Part shown: one piece after another, positions 9,282 through 18,363 of the stretch
How positions within the stretch are numbered: the first letter of the stretch is position 1
How the letters are laid out: every line of letters starts with the position of its first letter
NCBI GenBank assembly: GCA_945874895.1
Contig: CAMCIC010000003.1
Span: 124,001-188,000 of the forward strand
DNA length: 64,000 nucleotides
From: Akkermansia muciniphila
GTDB lineage: Bacteria; Verrucomicrobiota; Verrucomicrobiia; Verrucomicrobiales; Akkermansiaceae
Direction: 5' to 3'
Program-made: the position numbers and the translations under genes
Notes under the pieces: generated by a model
Database searches by the model: none
The model's input: the letters and a program-made list of their open reading frames with translations, nothing else
Told to the model about the DNA's origin: nothing

Positions 9282-9611
9282 TCAGATCAAGCCGAGGCGC
9301 GCTAGTTCTCGGTATGCCCACCAGAGCAAAACAGCCATAGTGATCAGCAGTAAGACGGTCAGCCAGGCATTGCGCGCCAATGCTTTCCGGTTATTTTTGA
9401 TTTCACCTTTCGATACCACTTCGTCGAATTTTTTTTCCCGTATGGTGTGAGTGAGTATGTCAGACGGAGGCAGCGTGACGCTCTTTTCCTGCTCTTGTTT
9501 TTTGAGTATCTCCGGCATACGCCTCAGTATCTCGATCTGGGCCGCCAGCTCCGCCTGAGAGCGCTGGAGCTCATCCAGATCAGAGAGTGAGTGGTCGGGG
9601 GATCGTCTCAT
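9282..9611 (-). CDS. Tail-anchored hypothetical membrane protein
   Basis: A 109-residue protein with a charged, helix-forming N-terminal part (heptad-like LDELQRSQAELAAQIEILRR) and a single C-terminal membrane segment (about residues 84-101, WLTVLLLITMAVLLWWAY). Its start lies 3 bases after the stop of the upstream gene at 9615-10253, which has the same coiled-coil plus C-terminal anchor plan. The two probably form a co-translated pair and perhaps a complex. No family recognised. Confidence 0.65.
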   Translation of the reverse strand: MRRSPDHSLSDLDELQRSQAELAAQIEILRRMPEILKKQEQEKSVTLPPSDILTHTIREKKFDEVVSKGEIKNNRKALARNAWLTVLLLITMAVLLWWAYRELARLGLI

Positions 9612-9614
9612 GGA

Positions 9615-10253
9615 TCAACGAATCAGATAGATGATCATCGCGATCACAGCGATCGAGACGATGGGCAGGTTGAACGCAAAACCGTTTTTGAGCTGGGCCA
9701 AAAACTCGCTGTGATCCATGGATCTTACCAAGGGGGAACGTCGTTTGCTCGTGCCGAAGATTTCGCCGGAACGCATGGTGGAAAAGTGCCGAGCTGCTTC
9801 CTCGTATTCGTCCGATGCTTCATCAATGGCTGTGATCGCCTTGTCCAGATTCGCTTTGAGATTTTCACGCGTCCAAGTTTCCGGATCGTATTTCGCGATT
9901 TTCTTGAGGCGGTTATCAAACAAGTGACGGCATTGCTCCAATTCATGCAACTCGGTTCGCATCGCCAGAAGTTCGCGGTCCATGAGTGTAACAGCGTTGC
10001 TCAACTTTTCGCTGATTTCTACCTGACTGGAGAAGAAAATTTTCTTTTGAGCATTCAGCTCTTCTAGATCCCGTGCCAAGCGCTCCAGTTCTTGCTGCTC
10101 GGCCTGCAATTTTTGCAAGCGAGCCTGCGACTCACGCAGTTGCTCCTCGTAGTCTTCGGACAATACCGAGTCCCCGACAAAGTTGTCGGAGGCCAATTCC
10201 AGTTGTCGGGAGCCTACTTTGATCTGATGCCGGTAAAGTGTTTCTTCAGTCAT
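9615..10253 (-). CDS. Tail-anchored coiled-coil hypothetical protein
   Basis: A 212-residue protein. Residues about 30-110 form a long coiled coil (YEEQLRESQARLQKLQAEQQ and heptads after it), and the last 20 residues form a membrane anchor (NLPIVSIAVIAMIIYLIR). There is no signal peptide, so the soluble part should stay in the cytoplasm. It heads a two-gene unit with the smaller tail-anchored protein at 9282-9611. It is divergent from the deoR-type gene at 10480 across a 226-base AT-rich spacer. No known family recognised. Confidence 0.68.
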   Translation of the reverse strand: MTEETLYRHQIKVGSRQLELASDNFVGDSVLSEDYEEQLRESQARLQKLQAEQQELERLARDLEELNAQKKIFFSSQVEISEKLSNAVTLMDRELLAMRTELHELEQCRHLFDNRLKKIAKYDPETWTRENLKANLDKAITAIDEASDEYEEAARHFSTMRSGEIFGTSKRRSPLVRSMDHSEFLAQLKNGFAFNLPIVSIAVIAMIIYLIR

Positions 10254-10319
10254 AACTGGTGTGATTTACGCGTCAATTAGCGAAAAAAACGGCGCTTTGC
10301 CAGAAAAAAATACATTTTT

Positions 10320-10340
10320 CTTGATTTTCTATAAATCAAG
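10320..10340. promoter_or_regulatory. Perfect inverted repeat, candidate operator
   Basis: CTTGATTT, a 5-base spacer, then AAATCAAG: an exact 8-bp inverted repeat in the divergent spacer between the coiled-coil gene and the DeoR-family gene. It overlaps a TATAAA-like hexamer at 10330-10335. The position and symmetry fit an operator for the adjacent DeoR-type regulator (autoregulation), which is inference. Confidence 0.4.
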
Positions 10341-10479
10341 GCAATCACGCTCTTCAAACCAATGTTTTAAAATTTTTGAAACTTGATCCTCCTGCTTCGG
10401 AGCTTAGGGGTGGCGATGCTTGCCGCAGGGATCTTTTTGAATGCTTGTCGAATCAAGTGATGAGTGATAGATTCGAGTT

Positions 10480-11238
10480 GTGCTGCCGCTGGAACGACAA
10501 CAGAAAATTTTGCAACAATTGCAGGAATGCGGAAACATCCGCACGATGGACATTGCGGCATTGTTGAACGTCACTGATGAGACGGTGCGCAAGGACTTTG
10601 AAGCCCTCGAAAAACGGGGGTATCTGATTCGTGTCCACGGTGGTGCGACCCGACCGCTCAAAATCCGCGAGGAAATCTCGCTCACCGAGCGACAACTGAA
10701 AAATCGCGAGGAAAAGACGGCCATCGCGCGCGAGGCAGCTCGTCGCATTCAACCGAATGAGACGTTATTTCTGGATGCGTCATCCACCGTATTGACTCTT
10801 ACCGAGTTCCTGCCGGATTTTCCTCTGACCATTGTCACCAACGCTCTCAATGTTTTTTCTGCTCTAGAAGGTCGACCGAATCTTGATCTGATCTGCACCG
10901 GCGGGCTTTACGATTTTCGCTCGCGTTCTTTCATCGGTTTGATCGCCGAGCAGGCTTTGCGCAGATTCAATATCCATCGTATGTTTTTTTCTGGCAGTGG
11001 TCTGCACCTCCATCGGGGGATTTCCGAGACCAACAACCGGCAGGCGGTATTCAAGGAGAGAGTGGTTGCTTGCGCCGAAGATGTGGTTTTTTTGGCAGAT
11101 CACACCAAACTTGGTCAGAAAGCGGCTTTTTTCTTTGCGCAGGTCAGCGATTTGACCTGCTTGATCACGGATGGGAATGCCGATAAGAAAATTCTAACGG
11201 ATTTGTCCGGTAGCGGGGTTGAGGTTATCGAAGCATGA
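10480..11238 (+). CDS. DeoR-family transcriptional regulator
   Basis: A 252-residue DeoR-family repressor. The N-terminal winged helix (about residues 4-58: ERQQKILQQL, DIAALLNVTDETVRKDFEALE, GYLIRVHGGA) binds DNA. The C-terminal DeoRC sensor domain follows, with the phosphosugar-binding style TIVTNALNV and FSGSGLHLHRGISETN. Such proteins usually respond to a phosphorylated sugar. The start is GTG at 10480; no ATG lies upstream in frame with family similarity. No sugar operon is adjacent (ilvD follows), so the target is unknown. The rhamnulokinase gene at 24188 is a possible distant target. Confidence 0.9.
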   Translation: MLPLERQQKILQQLQECGNIRTMDIAALLNVTDETVRKDFEALEKRGYLIRVHGGATRPLKIREEISLTERQLKNREEKTAIAREAARRIQPNETLFLDASSTVLTLTEFLPDFPLTIVTNALNVFSALEGRPNLDLICTGGLYDFRSRSFIGLIAEQALRRFNIHRMFFSGSGLHLHRGISETNNRQAVFKERVVACAEDVVFLADHTKLGQKAAFFFAQVSDLTCLITDGNADKKILTDLSGSGVEVIEA

Positions 11239-11350
11239 CCATGGGCCCTGCGCTATTTTCGTCATACTCCAGTTTGTGATCGACTGCTTGTCTGTATGGC
11301 ATTGGTTTTTCACCCACTGCATGGTGCGAAGCGACGGTCAAAGCTATGGC

Positions 11351-11378
11351 TTGACGTTTCCTCGCATGTTTGTTGAAT
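11351..11378 (+). promoter_or_regulatory. Candidate promoter for ilvD
   Basis: TTGACG (11351-11356) and TTGAAT (11373-11378) with a 16-base spacer. Predicted transcription would start only a few bases before the ilvD ATG at 11388, giving a very short or absent leader. Matches are 5/6 and 4/6 to the sigma-70 consensus, so this is a weak call. Confidence 0.3.
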
Positions 11379-11387
11379 TCTCTCCGC

Positions 11388-13094
11388 ATGAGTGATTCCT
11401 CTGATTTTCGCAAGTATTCCAGCCCTATGCTGGATGGTCCCGATCGCGCTCCCAGCCGCGCGATGCTCTACGCCGTAGGTTTTGGCAAAGAAGATTTTGC
11501 CAAACCGCAGATCGGTGTGGCATCGACATGGAGTGAGGTGACGCCTTGCAATATCCACATTGACAAGCTCGCGCGTGAGAGCGCCAACGGCGTAGATGCC
11601 GCTGGTGGTAAGTCTGTCGTGTTCAACACGATCACCATTTCCGATGGCATTTCCATGGGCACCGAAGGCATGAAATATAGCCTCGTATCCCGTGAGGTAA
11701 TCGCGGATTCCATTGAGACCGTTGTTGGTTGCGAGGGGATGGACGGCTTTGTGGCTATTGGTGGGTGCGACAAAAACATGCCTGCTTGCGTCATTGCGAT
11801 GGGTCGCATGAATCGCCCCTCGGTTTTTGTCTATGGCGGCACGATTTTGCCCGGATGCGCGACAATCAAGGGTGAGAAAAAAGATCTCGATATCGTCTCT
11901 GTCTTTGAGGCAGTGGGCAAGCATGCTGGAGGTGAATACAATGATGAGGAACTCGATACAGTCGAGCGTTGTGCGATCCCTGGCCCTGGATCCTGCGGCG
12001 GCATGTATACTGCCAACACGATGGCGAGTGCCATTGAGGCTCTGGGCATGAGTTTGCCCAACAGTTCGGCGCAAGCGGCGATCAGTGATGACAAAATGCG
12101 CGACTGCTTTGATGCTGGTGCGGCTGTGATGAACATGATCAAGCTGGGCATCAAACCCCGCGACATCATGACGAAGGAGGCATTCGAAAATGCCATCACC
12201 GTTCTGATTGCGCTCGGCGGTTCTACCAATGCTTGTCTTCATATTCCCGCCATGGCTCATGCCGCCGGAGTCGAAATCACGATTGATGACTTTGCCCGCA
12301 TCGGCGCCCGCGTGCCGGTGCTTGCTGATCTGAAACCAAGTGGCAAGTATGTAATGGCGGATCTCGTTCGCATCGGTGGCACCGTGCCGCTCATGCGCAT
12401 GTTGTTAGAGGCTGGTCTCTTGCATGGTGATTGCCTTACTGTAACAGGTCGCACGATGCGTGAGAATTTGGAGAAATCCCCGATCTACTTCCCCGAGGGC
12501 CAGCAGATCATTCGTCCTCTCGACAATCCGATCAAGGCCGATAGCCACTTGCGCGTGCTGCGCGGCAACCTCGCCGAGGGCGGGGCGATCGCAAAAATTT
12601 CCGGCAAGGAAGGTGAACAATTCGTCGGCAACGCCCGCGTTTTTGATTCCGAGGACGAGGCGATGAAGGCCATTCTCGATCGCAAGATCCAGAAGCGCGA
12701 TGTGATCGTGATTCGGATGGAAGGCCCCAAAGGCGGCCCGGGTATGCGAGAAATGCTCGGACCCACCAGCGCTGTCATGGGACTGGGTCTCGGCAAAGAC
12801 GTGGCACTCATCACCGATGGACGTTTCTCCGGTGGTAGTCACGGTTTCGTGGTCGGTCACATCACTCCGGAAGCTTTTGTAGGCGGTGTCATCGCCCTCT
12901 TGCGCGATGGCGATGAAATCGTGATTGACGCTCACACCAATCGCATTGATGTGAAACTCAGTGACGAGGAGCTCGCCGCCCGCCGTGCCGCCTGGGTGCA
13001 GCCGGAACCACGCTATCGATACGGCGTTTTGGCGAAGTTCGCCAAACTCTGCACCAGCGCCTCGGAAGGTGCCTGCACTGATAAATATCTCTAA
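11388..13094 (+). CDS. ilvD: Dihydroxy-acid dehydratase
   Basis: A 568-residue Fe-S dehydratase that converts 2,3-dihydroxyisovalerate (and its isoleucine counterpart) to the 2-keto acid in branched-chain amino acid synthesis. Cluster cysteines are seen in [10 protein letters not shown] and [13 protein letters not shown]. Further signatures are [24 protein letters not shown] and [13 protein letters not shown]. The ATG at 11388 (MSDSSDF) is preferred; a TTG at 11370 would add six residues. Other ilv genes are not in the window. purC follows 60 bases downstream on the same strand. Confidence 0.96.
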   Translation: MSDSSDFRKYSSPMLDGPDRAPSRAMLYAVGFGKEDFAKPQIGVASTWSEVTPCNIHIDKLARESANGVDAAGGKSVVFNTITISDGISMGTEGMKYSLVSREVIADSIETVVGCEGMDGFVAIGGCDKNMPACVIAMGRMNRPSVFVYGGTILPGCATIKGEKKDLDIVSVFEAVGKHAGGEYNDEELDTVERCAIPGPGSCGGMYTANTMASAIEALGMSLPNSSAQAAISDDKMRDCFDAGAAVMNMIKLGIKPRDIMTKEAFENAITVLIALGGSTNACLHIPAMAHAAGVEITIDDFARIGARVPVLADLKPSGKYVMADLVRIGGTVPLMRMLLEAGLLHGDCLTVTGRTMRENLEKSPIYFPEGQQIIRPLDNPIKADSHLRVLRGNLAEGGAIAKISGKEGEQFVGNARVFDSEDEAMKAILDRKIQKRDVIVIRMEGPKGGPGMREMLGPTSAVMGLGLGKDVALITDGRFSGGSHGFVVGHITPEAFVGGVIALLRDGDEIVIDAHTNRIDVKLSDEELAARRAAWVQPEPRYRYGVLAKFAKLCTSASEGACTDKYL

Positions 13095-13154
13095 TTCATT
13101 TCACCCGCGACGCTTCTTCTTGACCGTCGCACAGCTGCCACTTACACCACCGAC

Positions 13155-13865
13155 ATGCAAGCACTTTACGAAGGTAAGGCCAAGCGTTTGTGGACCACGG
13201 ATGATCCACAGGTCCTGCGCATGGAGTTCAAAAACGACGCTACCGCCTTCAATGGCGAGAAAAAAGCGCAGTTTGAGAACAAAGGTCGACTCAACAATAC
13301 CATCAGCACTCTCATCTACGGTCAACTCGAACGTGCGGGCATTCCCACGCACTTCGTCAAGCAGATCGATGATACCAATGTGCTGGTGAAAAAAGTCGAG
13401 ATCGTGATGGTCGAGGTGATCATACGCAATGTCTCGGCGGGCAGCTATTGCAAACGCACCGGTCAACCGGAAGGACAGACCTTTTCCCAGCCGATCATTG
13501 AGTTTTCATTGAAGAGTGATGAGCTTGGTGACCCGTTGGTCAACGATGACTACATCCGCGAGTTGAAGCTCGCGACGCCCGAGGAAATGGCATTTCTCCG
13601 AGCCTCGGCCCTACGTGTGAACGATTTCCTCTGCGGTTTGTTCGCTCAAGCAGGGCTTCGCCTGATCGACTTCAAGTTGGAGTTCGGCCGTCTCGCCAGC
13701 GATCCTTCGGTGATCGTCCTTGCCGATGAAATCAGCCCCGATGGTTGCCGCTTGTGGGATATCGCCACTGGGGAAAAAATGGACAAAGACCGTTTCCGTC
13801 GTGATCTCGGCGGAGTGATGGAAGCCTACGAAGAAGTGCTCAAACGTTTGCAAGAACTGTCATGA
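13155..13865 (+). CDS. purC: SAICAR synthase (purine synthesis)
   Basis: A 236-residue phosphoribosylaminoimidazole-succinocarboxamide synthase, which joins aspartate to CAIR with ATP. It opens with the family signature LYEGKAKRLW and continues with FKNDATAFNGEKKAQF, EVIIRNVSAGSYCKR, and LIDFKLEFGR..ADEISPDGCRLWD. Length is typical of the short bacterial form. Its stop overlaps the start of the next gene (ATGA, 13862-13865), so translation of the two is probably coupled and both should serve purine synthesis. Confidence 0.97.
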   Translation: MQALYEGKAKRLWTTDDPQVLRMEFKNDATAFNGEKKAQFENKGRLNNTISTLIYGQLERAGIPTHFVKQIDDTNVLVKKVEIVMVEVIIRNVSAGSYCKRTGQPEGQTFSQPIIEFSLKSDELGDPLVNDDYIRELKLATPEEMAFLRASALRVNDFLCGLFAQAGLRLIDFKLEFGRLASDPSVIVLADEISPDGCRLWDIATGEKMDKDRFRRDLGGVMEAYEEVLKRLQELS

Positions 13866-14314
13866 TTTACGAATGTGAAGTGATACGCCGCGGGCAACAC
13901 GCGAGTGATGCCGATGCCCTGCTCTACACCCCAATGAAGACGGGGTTAACGATGAAACACAGTCGCACCTATCGCTTCGAGTTTGAGGGCGATGACGCCG
14001 CGTTGCGTGCGTTTGCCCGTGCCGTGCTGGTGGATGAAGTGAGCCAAGAAATTTCCGATGGCACAGATCCTGTGGTCAAGGATGCCTTGTTCCATCTCGA
14101 TTATAGCATGAAACCTGGTGCTTTGGATTTGGAAAAAGAGGCGATTATGAACTACTACCGTGGTCGTAGTGGCGATGCGTTTGTCTTACAAAGCCTCCAT
14201 ATCTCCCAACGAGTTTATATTTTTGGCGAAGGTGATGCCACGGCGATTTCTGCGAGGTTCGTCAAGGACATCGTGAATCCCGCCGTGCACAAGCACCTGC
14301 TTAGCATCGCTTGA
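13862..14314 (+). CDS. purS: PurS-like protein with two tandem PurS-type halves
   Basis: A 150-residue protein overlapping purC by 4 bases. The C-terminal 80 residues fit PurS, the small subunit of FGAR amidotransferase: MKPGALDLEKEAI is the PurS KPGVLDP block, and FVKDIVNPAVHKH matches its LLANPVIEDY end. The N-terminal part (YRFEFEG, then ARAVLVDEVSQEI) looks like a second, more diverged PurS half. Normal PurS has about 80 residues. The layout resembles the N-terminal PurS-type region of long PurL proteins, here as a separate gene. purL and purQ are not in the window. The family call is by pattern only and moderately sure. Confidence 0.62.
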   Translation: MIYECEVIRRGQHASDADALLYTPMKTGLTMKHSRTYRFEFEGDDAALRAFARAVLVDEVSQEISDGTDPVVKDALFHLDYSMKPGALDLEKEAIMNYYRGRSGDAFVLQSLHISQRVYIFGEGDATAISARFVKDIVNPAVHKHLLSIA

Positions 14315-14382
14315 TTCAGTTCCGATCGCTGGCGACGGAAATCTCACAAACAAAAAAGCAAACGCGTATCGTTTGTTCCTAG

Positions 14383-15390
14383 ATGAATAGGAAACGAGCC
14401 GGTCTCATGACGTTGATGGGATTTCTCGCATGGTGTTGGGCTCCCGTGCATGGCCAAGGTGCCGATACCCCGATTGCTGATCAATCGATCGAAGGCATCA
14501 AAAGGGCGGATGCTGCGATCATGGAAAAAGCGAAAAAGCTGATCGATGAAAAAAAGCCATTGTCTCGTGCCGAGGTGAAAAACCAGTTGCTGCAGCCGCG
14601 GCCGCAACCCATTGTTCTCAGACCGATCCAGACCGAGCCCATGGCTCTGGAAGATGTCTCAGAGACTGCACGCAAGGCAAACTTTCGCGTGGGTTATTGT
14701 TACCTATGCCCACGCTGCGATCATTGGCATTTGAACTTAGCCGGTGGTTACCCAATTGCGAAAGACGTGGTTGTCACTTGCGATCACGTGGTCGATACGC
14801 AAACGGAGATGCGCGAGGGCTATCTCATCGTGGCGGATCATGAGGGGAAGGTTCACCCCGTGACATCGATCCTTGCGCGGAGCATGGCGATGGATGTGGC
14901 ATTGATCCACTGCGCGGGTGCCGCATTTGCTCCGCTCGCTCTGAATGCTGATGCCCGACAAGGCGCCGCGGCCTTTTGCTACAGCACCCCCATGGGGCAG
15001 CATGGGTATTTCAGTGATGGCATCATCAATCGTTTTTTTTGGAATCAGAAATACACGGGGGGTGGAAAAGAAAAAATCGATGTCGCACGGCATCTGCGTG
15101 TGAATTTCAGCACCGACTGGGCTCCTGGCAGCAGTGGCTCCGCGGTCGTTGATCATTGCGGCAATGTCTTGGGGCACGTTTCACAAATTTCTTCTCTTGC
15201 CAAAGACCGCAGCAGTTCTGCCTTCGTCACACTGCACACCGGTATTCCCGCTCACGGTGTGAGCCTTTTGGCCGAGACCTGCCTGCATCCAGAGGAAATT
15301 TCGCGTCTTTGCGCGCTTGAGGCAAAAGAAAATACCGTCAAGAAAAACGATTCAAAAGAAAAAGACGCCGTATCAGGGAAAAGGAAGTAA
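14383..15390 (+). CDS. Secreted trypsin-like serine protease
   Basis: A 335-residue exported protein with a signal peptide (cleavage near HGQG, residue 25). The trypsin-like fold shows a complete catalytic triad: His in VVTCDHVV, Asp in MAMDVALI, Ser in PGSSGSAVVD with the oxyanion-hole Gly. Just before the protease core sits a CYLCPRCDHWH cluster that could bind zinc or form disulfides. The region 30-95 is a basic, helical linker and the C-terminus is lysine-rich. No PDZ domain is present, unlike DegP/HtrA. The substrate is unknown. The gene stands alone between the purC-purS unit and a convergent gene. Confidence 0.8.
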   Translation: MNRKRAGLMTLMGFLAWCWAPVHGQGADTPIADQSIEGIKRADAAIMEKAKKLIDEKKPLSRAEVKNQLLQPRPQPIVLRPIQTEPMALEDVSETARKANFRVGYCYLCPRCDHWHLNLAGGYPIAKDVVVTCDHVVDTQTEMREGYLIVADHEGKVHPVTSILARSMAMDVALIHCAGAAFAPLALNADARQGAAAFCYSTPMGQHGYFSDGIINRFFWNQKYTGGGKEKIDVARHLRVNFSTDWAPGSSGSAVVDHCGNVLGHVSQISSLAKDRSSSAFVTLHTGIPAHGVSLLAETCLHPEEISRLCALEAKENTVKKNDSKEKDAVSGKRK

Positions 15391-15468
15391 TCCTTTCCCT
15401 AAAAACATAGAGCGCTGAGCTCCCGCTCGGCATCCATCTTCAGGTGAAACCTACCTTGATCCTCTGAT

Positions 15469-16692
15469 TCACGCCACCGTCAAGCTCGCCGCTTGCTCGG
15501 CGCTGAGCTCGATGCACTGCCATGGCAGGCCATGGACATTCAGATCAGCCATGAAGGAATCGGGATCGTATTGTTCCATGTTCCAGACGCCAGGCTTGCG
15601 CCATGTGCCCTCGAGCATTTGTTTAGCGCCGATCATCGCGGGCACGCCGGTCGTGTAGGAAATCGCTTGCGAGCCGACTTCCGCGAAGCAGGCCTCGTGA
15701 TCACAGATGTTGTAGATGTAGATTGCCTTGGCTTTGCCGTCCTTGATGCCGGTAATGATGTTGCCGATGCAGGTTTTGCCTTTGGTGGTAACACCGAGAT
15801 CGCCCGGATTGGGCAGAACGGCTTTGAGGAACTGCAGCGGAATGATTTCCACGCCATTGTAGGTGACGGGATCGATGCGCGTCATGCCGACGTTTTGCAG
15901 CACTTCCAAATGCTTGAGGTAGTTCGGCGAGAAGGACATCCAGAACTGCGCGCGCTTGATGGTGGGGATGTGTTTCACCAGGGATTCCAGTTCCTCGTGA
16001 TACATACGATAGATTTCATAGCTGCCCACGCCATCGGGACAGGTGAAGCCCTGATGGTGCGACATCGCCGGAGTCTCGACGAAAGAACCGTTTTCAAAGT
16101 GGCGGCACGGTGCAGTCACCTCGCGGATGTTGATTTCCGGATTGAAGTTGGTGGCAAAGGCGTGACCGTGGCTGCCGCCATTGACGTCGACGATGTCGAG
16201 CGTGTGGATTTCATCGAAGTGATGCTTCAATGCCCAAGCGGTGAAAATATTGGTCACGCCGGGGTCGAAGCCCGAGCCGAGCAACGCGGACAAGCCAGCT
16301 TGGGTGAACTTTTCTTGGTAGGCCCACTGCCAGGAGTATTCAAACTTTGCCACATCGGGGGGTTCGTAGTTGGCGGTATCAAGGTAATCGACTCCGGCAG
16401 CGAGACAGGCATCCATCAATGGCAGATCCTGGTAGGGCAGGGCGACGTTGAGCACCAGGTCGGGCTTGAGCGTCTGAAGATACGCGGTGGTGGCTGCCAC
16501 GTCATCGGCATCGATGGCGGCGGTGGCAATGCTCACGCCGGTTCGTTGTAGCACTGAGGCGGCAATGGCATCGCACTTCGATTTCGTGCGGGATGCGAGA
16601 GTGATTTTAGTGAAAACCTGTGAAACTTGGGCGCATTTGTGCGCGACCACGCTGCCTACGCCGCCCGCGCCGATGATGAGAACATGTGACAT
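15469..16692 (-). CDS. Saccharopine dehydrogenase family; likely carboxynorspermidine synthase
   Basis: A 407-residue NAD(P)-dependent enzyme of the saccharopine dehydrogenase family. The Rossmann motif IGAGGVGSVVAHK is at the N-terminus. Blocks such as LGSGFDPGVTN, NGGSHGHAFATNFNPEINIREV and YTTGVPAMIGA match the carboxynorspermidine (carboxyspermidine) dehydrogenase branch, which makes sym-norspermidine or spermidine from aspartate semialdehyde. The ATG at 16690-16692 (MSHVLIIGAGG) is chosen because the 29 residues of the longer frame are not family-like. The decarboxylase partner nspC is not in the window. It is divergent from miaB. Confidence 0.82.
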   Translation of the reverse strand: MSHVLIIGAGGVGSVVAHKCAQVSQVFTKITLASRTKSKCDAIAASVLQRTGVSIATAAIDADDVAATTAYLQTLKPDLVLNVALPYQDLPLMDACLAAGVDYLDTANYEPPDVAKFEYSWQWAYQEKFTQAGLSALLGSGFDPGVTNIFTAWALKHHFDEIHTLDIVDVNGGSHGHAFATNFNPEINIREVTAPCRHFENGSFVETPAMSHHQGFTCPDGVGSYEIYRMYHEELESLVKHIPTIKRAQFWMSFSPNYLKHLEVLQNVGMTRIDPVTYNGVEIIPLQFLKAVLPNPGDLGVTTKGKTCIGNIITGIKDGKAKAIYIYNICDHEACFAEVGSQAISYTTGVPAMIGAKQMLEGTWRKPGVWNMEQYDPDSFMADLNVHGLPWQCIELSAEQAASLTVA

Positions 16693-16831
16693 GCCCGTGT
16701 CATAGGGGCGGGCAGGGGAGTTTTCAAGCATCAACTGAGAGAAGATCATCTTGTAACGCGTGGTGAATCGGCTTGTCAAACACGGGGCACTGGGTTTGCT
16801 TTGGCCTGTGCGCGGTCAACGCGCTGTGTTT

Positions 16832-18208
16832 ATGCCCAAGGTCTACATCAAAACGTATGGTTGTCAGATGAACGAGCGGGATACCGAGCAGGTGGCCCGT
16901 ATGTTCACGGAGGGTGGCTACACGGTGACCGGCGATGAAACGGAAGCGGATGCCATTTTGGTGAATACCTGCTCGGTGCGCGATCAGGCGGAGCAAAAGG
17001 CTTTGGGGAAAATGAACAAGATGGGAAAGATCCGCCGCACCAAACCGCATGTGGTCTACGGTTTCATGGGTTGCATGGCGCAATCGCGCGGTAGCGAGCT
17101 CTTCGCCAGCATCCCGCACCTCGATGTGGTGGTGGGCACGCAAAAATACCACAAGGTGTTTTCTTATGTGGATGACATTTTGAAACGCCGCCTCGAAATG
17201 CGCATGGATCAGCCGGAGCATTCGCTGCGCGGCGAAAGCGTCTGCGATGTAGAGGAGGAAGCCGGCTCGCAAAATACCATTCGCGATCACCTCACCAAGA
17301 CACGACAAGTCAGCGCATTTGTCTCGATCATGCAGGGCTGCAATATGCGTTGCTCGTTTTGCATCGTGCCGGATACCCGAGGAAAAGAACGCAGCAGGCC
17401 GATCTCGGACATTGTCGATGAGGTGAAGCGCCTCGTCGATCAGGGGGTGAAAGAGGTGAATTTGTTAGGGCAGATCGTCAATCTCTACGGTCGCACCGAG
17501 TTTCCCATCGTCGCCCGCAAGTCGCCCTTCGTGCAGTTGCTGGAAGCGGTGCATGCGGTCGATGGCCTGGAGCGCATCCGTTTTGTTTCCCCGCATCCCA
17601 TCGGTTTCCGCGAGGATCTGGTGCAGGCCTTTGTCGATCTGCCCAAGCTCTGCTCGCACATTCATTTCCCGATGCAGAGTGGCTCGGACCGGATTTTGCA
17701 ACTGATGAGACGCCCGTATCGCCATGAGAAGTTCATGGAAATCTGCCGCAACATGAAATCTGCGCGTCCGGACCTGGCGATCACGACCGATATCATCGTC
17801 GGCTTCCCCACGGAGACGGAAGAGGATTTCCTCGCTTCGTTGGAAACAGTAAAAGAAGTAGAATTTGCCAATGCCTTCATCTTCCGTTACTCGAAACGCC
17901 GCAATACCCCCGCTGCGGACATGGACGGGCAGATCGAGGAAAGCGTGAAGGAAGAGCGCAATCAGCGATTGCTGCAAGTGGTGAATGAGATCTGCACACG
18001 CCAGCACGCCGAGTTGGTGGGGAAAACTCAGCGAATTCTTTGCGAGGGGCTCTCCCGCTACAATGACCAGCGCTTGTCGGGTCGCACCAGCCAGAACCGC
18101 ATTGTCGTGTTCGAGGGCGATATCGACCAGTGCATGGGTCAAATGCTAGATCTTCACATCGACGACACCACCGGTTTCACATTGTATGGAACACAGCGAG
18201 CTCTTTAG
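16832..18208 (+). CDS. miaB: tRNA-2-methylthio-N6-dimethylallyladenosine synthase
   Basis: A 458-residue radical-SAM methylthiotransferase that adds the 2-methylthio group to i6A37 of tRNA. It has the MTTase N-terminal domain (IKTYGCQMNERD, VNTCSVRDQAEQ, MGCMAQS), the radical-SAM triad in CNMRCSFC with IVPDTRGKERSR, and a C-terminal TRAM domain. These give the two 4Fe-4S clusters their six cysteines. The ATG at 16832 (MPKVYIKTYG) is the family start. One oddity is LLGQIVNLYG, where most MiaB have Asn instead of Ile. It diverges from the carboxynorspermidine synthase gene across about 140 bases. Confidence 0.94.
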   Translation: MPKVYIKTYGCQMNERDTEQVARMFTEGGYTVTGDETEADAILVNTCSVRDQAEQKALGKMNKMGKIRRTKPHVVYGFMGCMAQSRGSELFASIPHLDVVVGTQKYHKVFSYVDDILKRRLEMRMDQPEHSLRGESVCDVEEEAGSQNTIRDHLTKTRQVSAFVSIMQGCNMRCSFCIVPDTRGKERSRPISDIVDEVKRLVDQGVKEVNLLGQIVNLYGRTEFPIVARKSPFVQLLEAVHAVDGLERIRFVSPHPIGFREDLVQAFVDLPKLCSHIHFPMQSGSDRILQLMRRPYRHEKFMEICRNMKSARPDLAITTDIIVGFPTETEEDFLASLETVKEVEFANAFIFRYSKRRNTPAADMDGQIEESVKEERNQRLLQVVNEICTRQHAELVGKTQRILCEGLSRYNDQRLSGRTSQNRIVVFEGDIDQCMGQMLDLHIDDTTGFTLYGTQRAL

Positions 18209-18363
18209 CTTAGCCATTGGTGTGTGATTAACAGACTGATCAAGCACTGAGGCCGCTGAGATGATCTAAATGCCCTCGCCGATTCGACGATCTTTTTTGT
18301 GACTGCAATCGATCTTATGGATCGCCAGAAAAAATCGCTCTTTTCACCGACGATGATTTCCCC

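Noticed and set aside
11310-12260. 316-codon open frame on the minus strand
   Set aside because: Antisense to ilvD, whose family match is complete; the frame is His/Asp-rich shadow sequence without motif.
15493-16551. 352-codon open frame on the + strand
   Set aside because: Shadow of the saccharopine-dehydrogenase-family gene on the minus strand; no recognisable domain.
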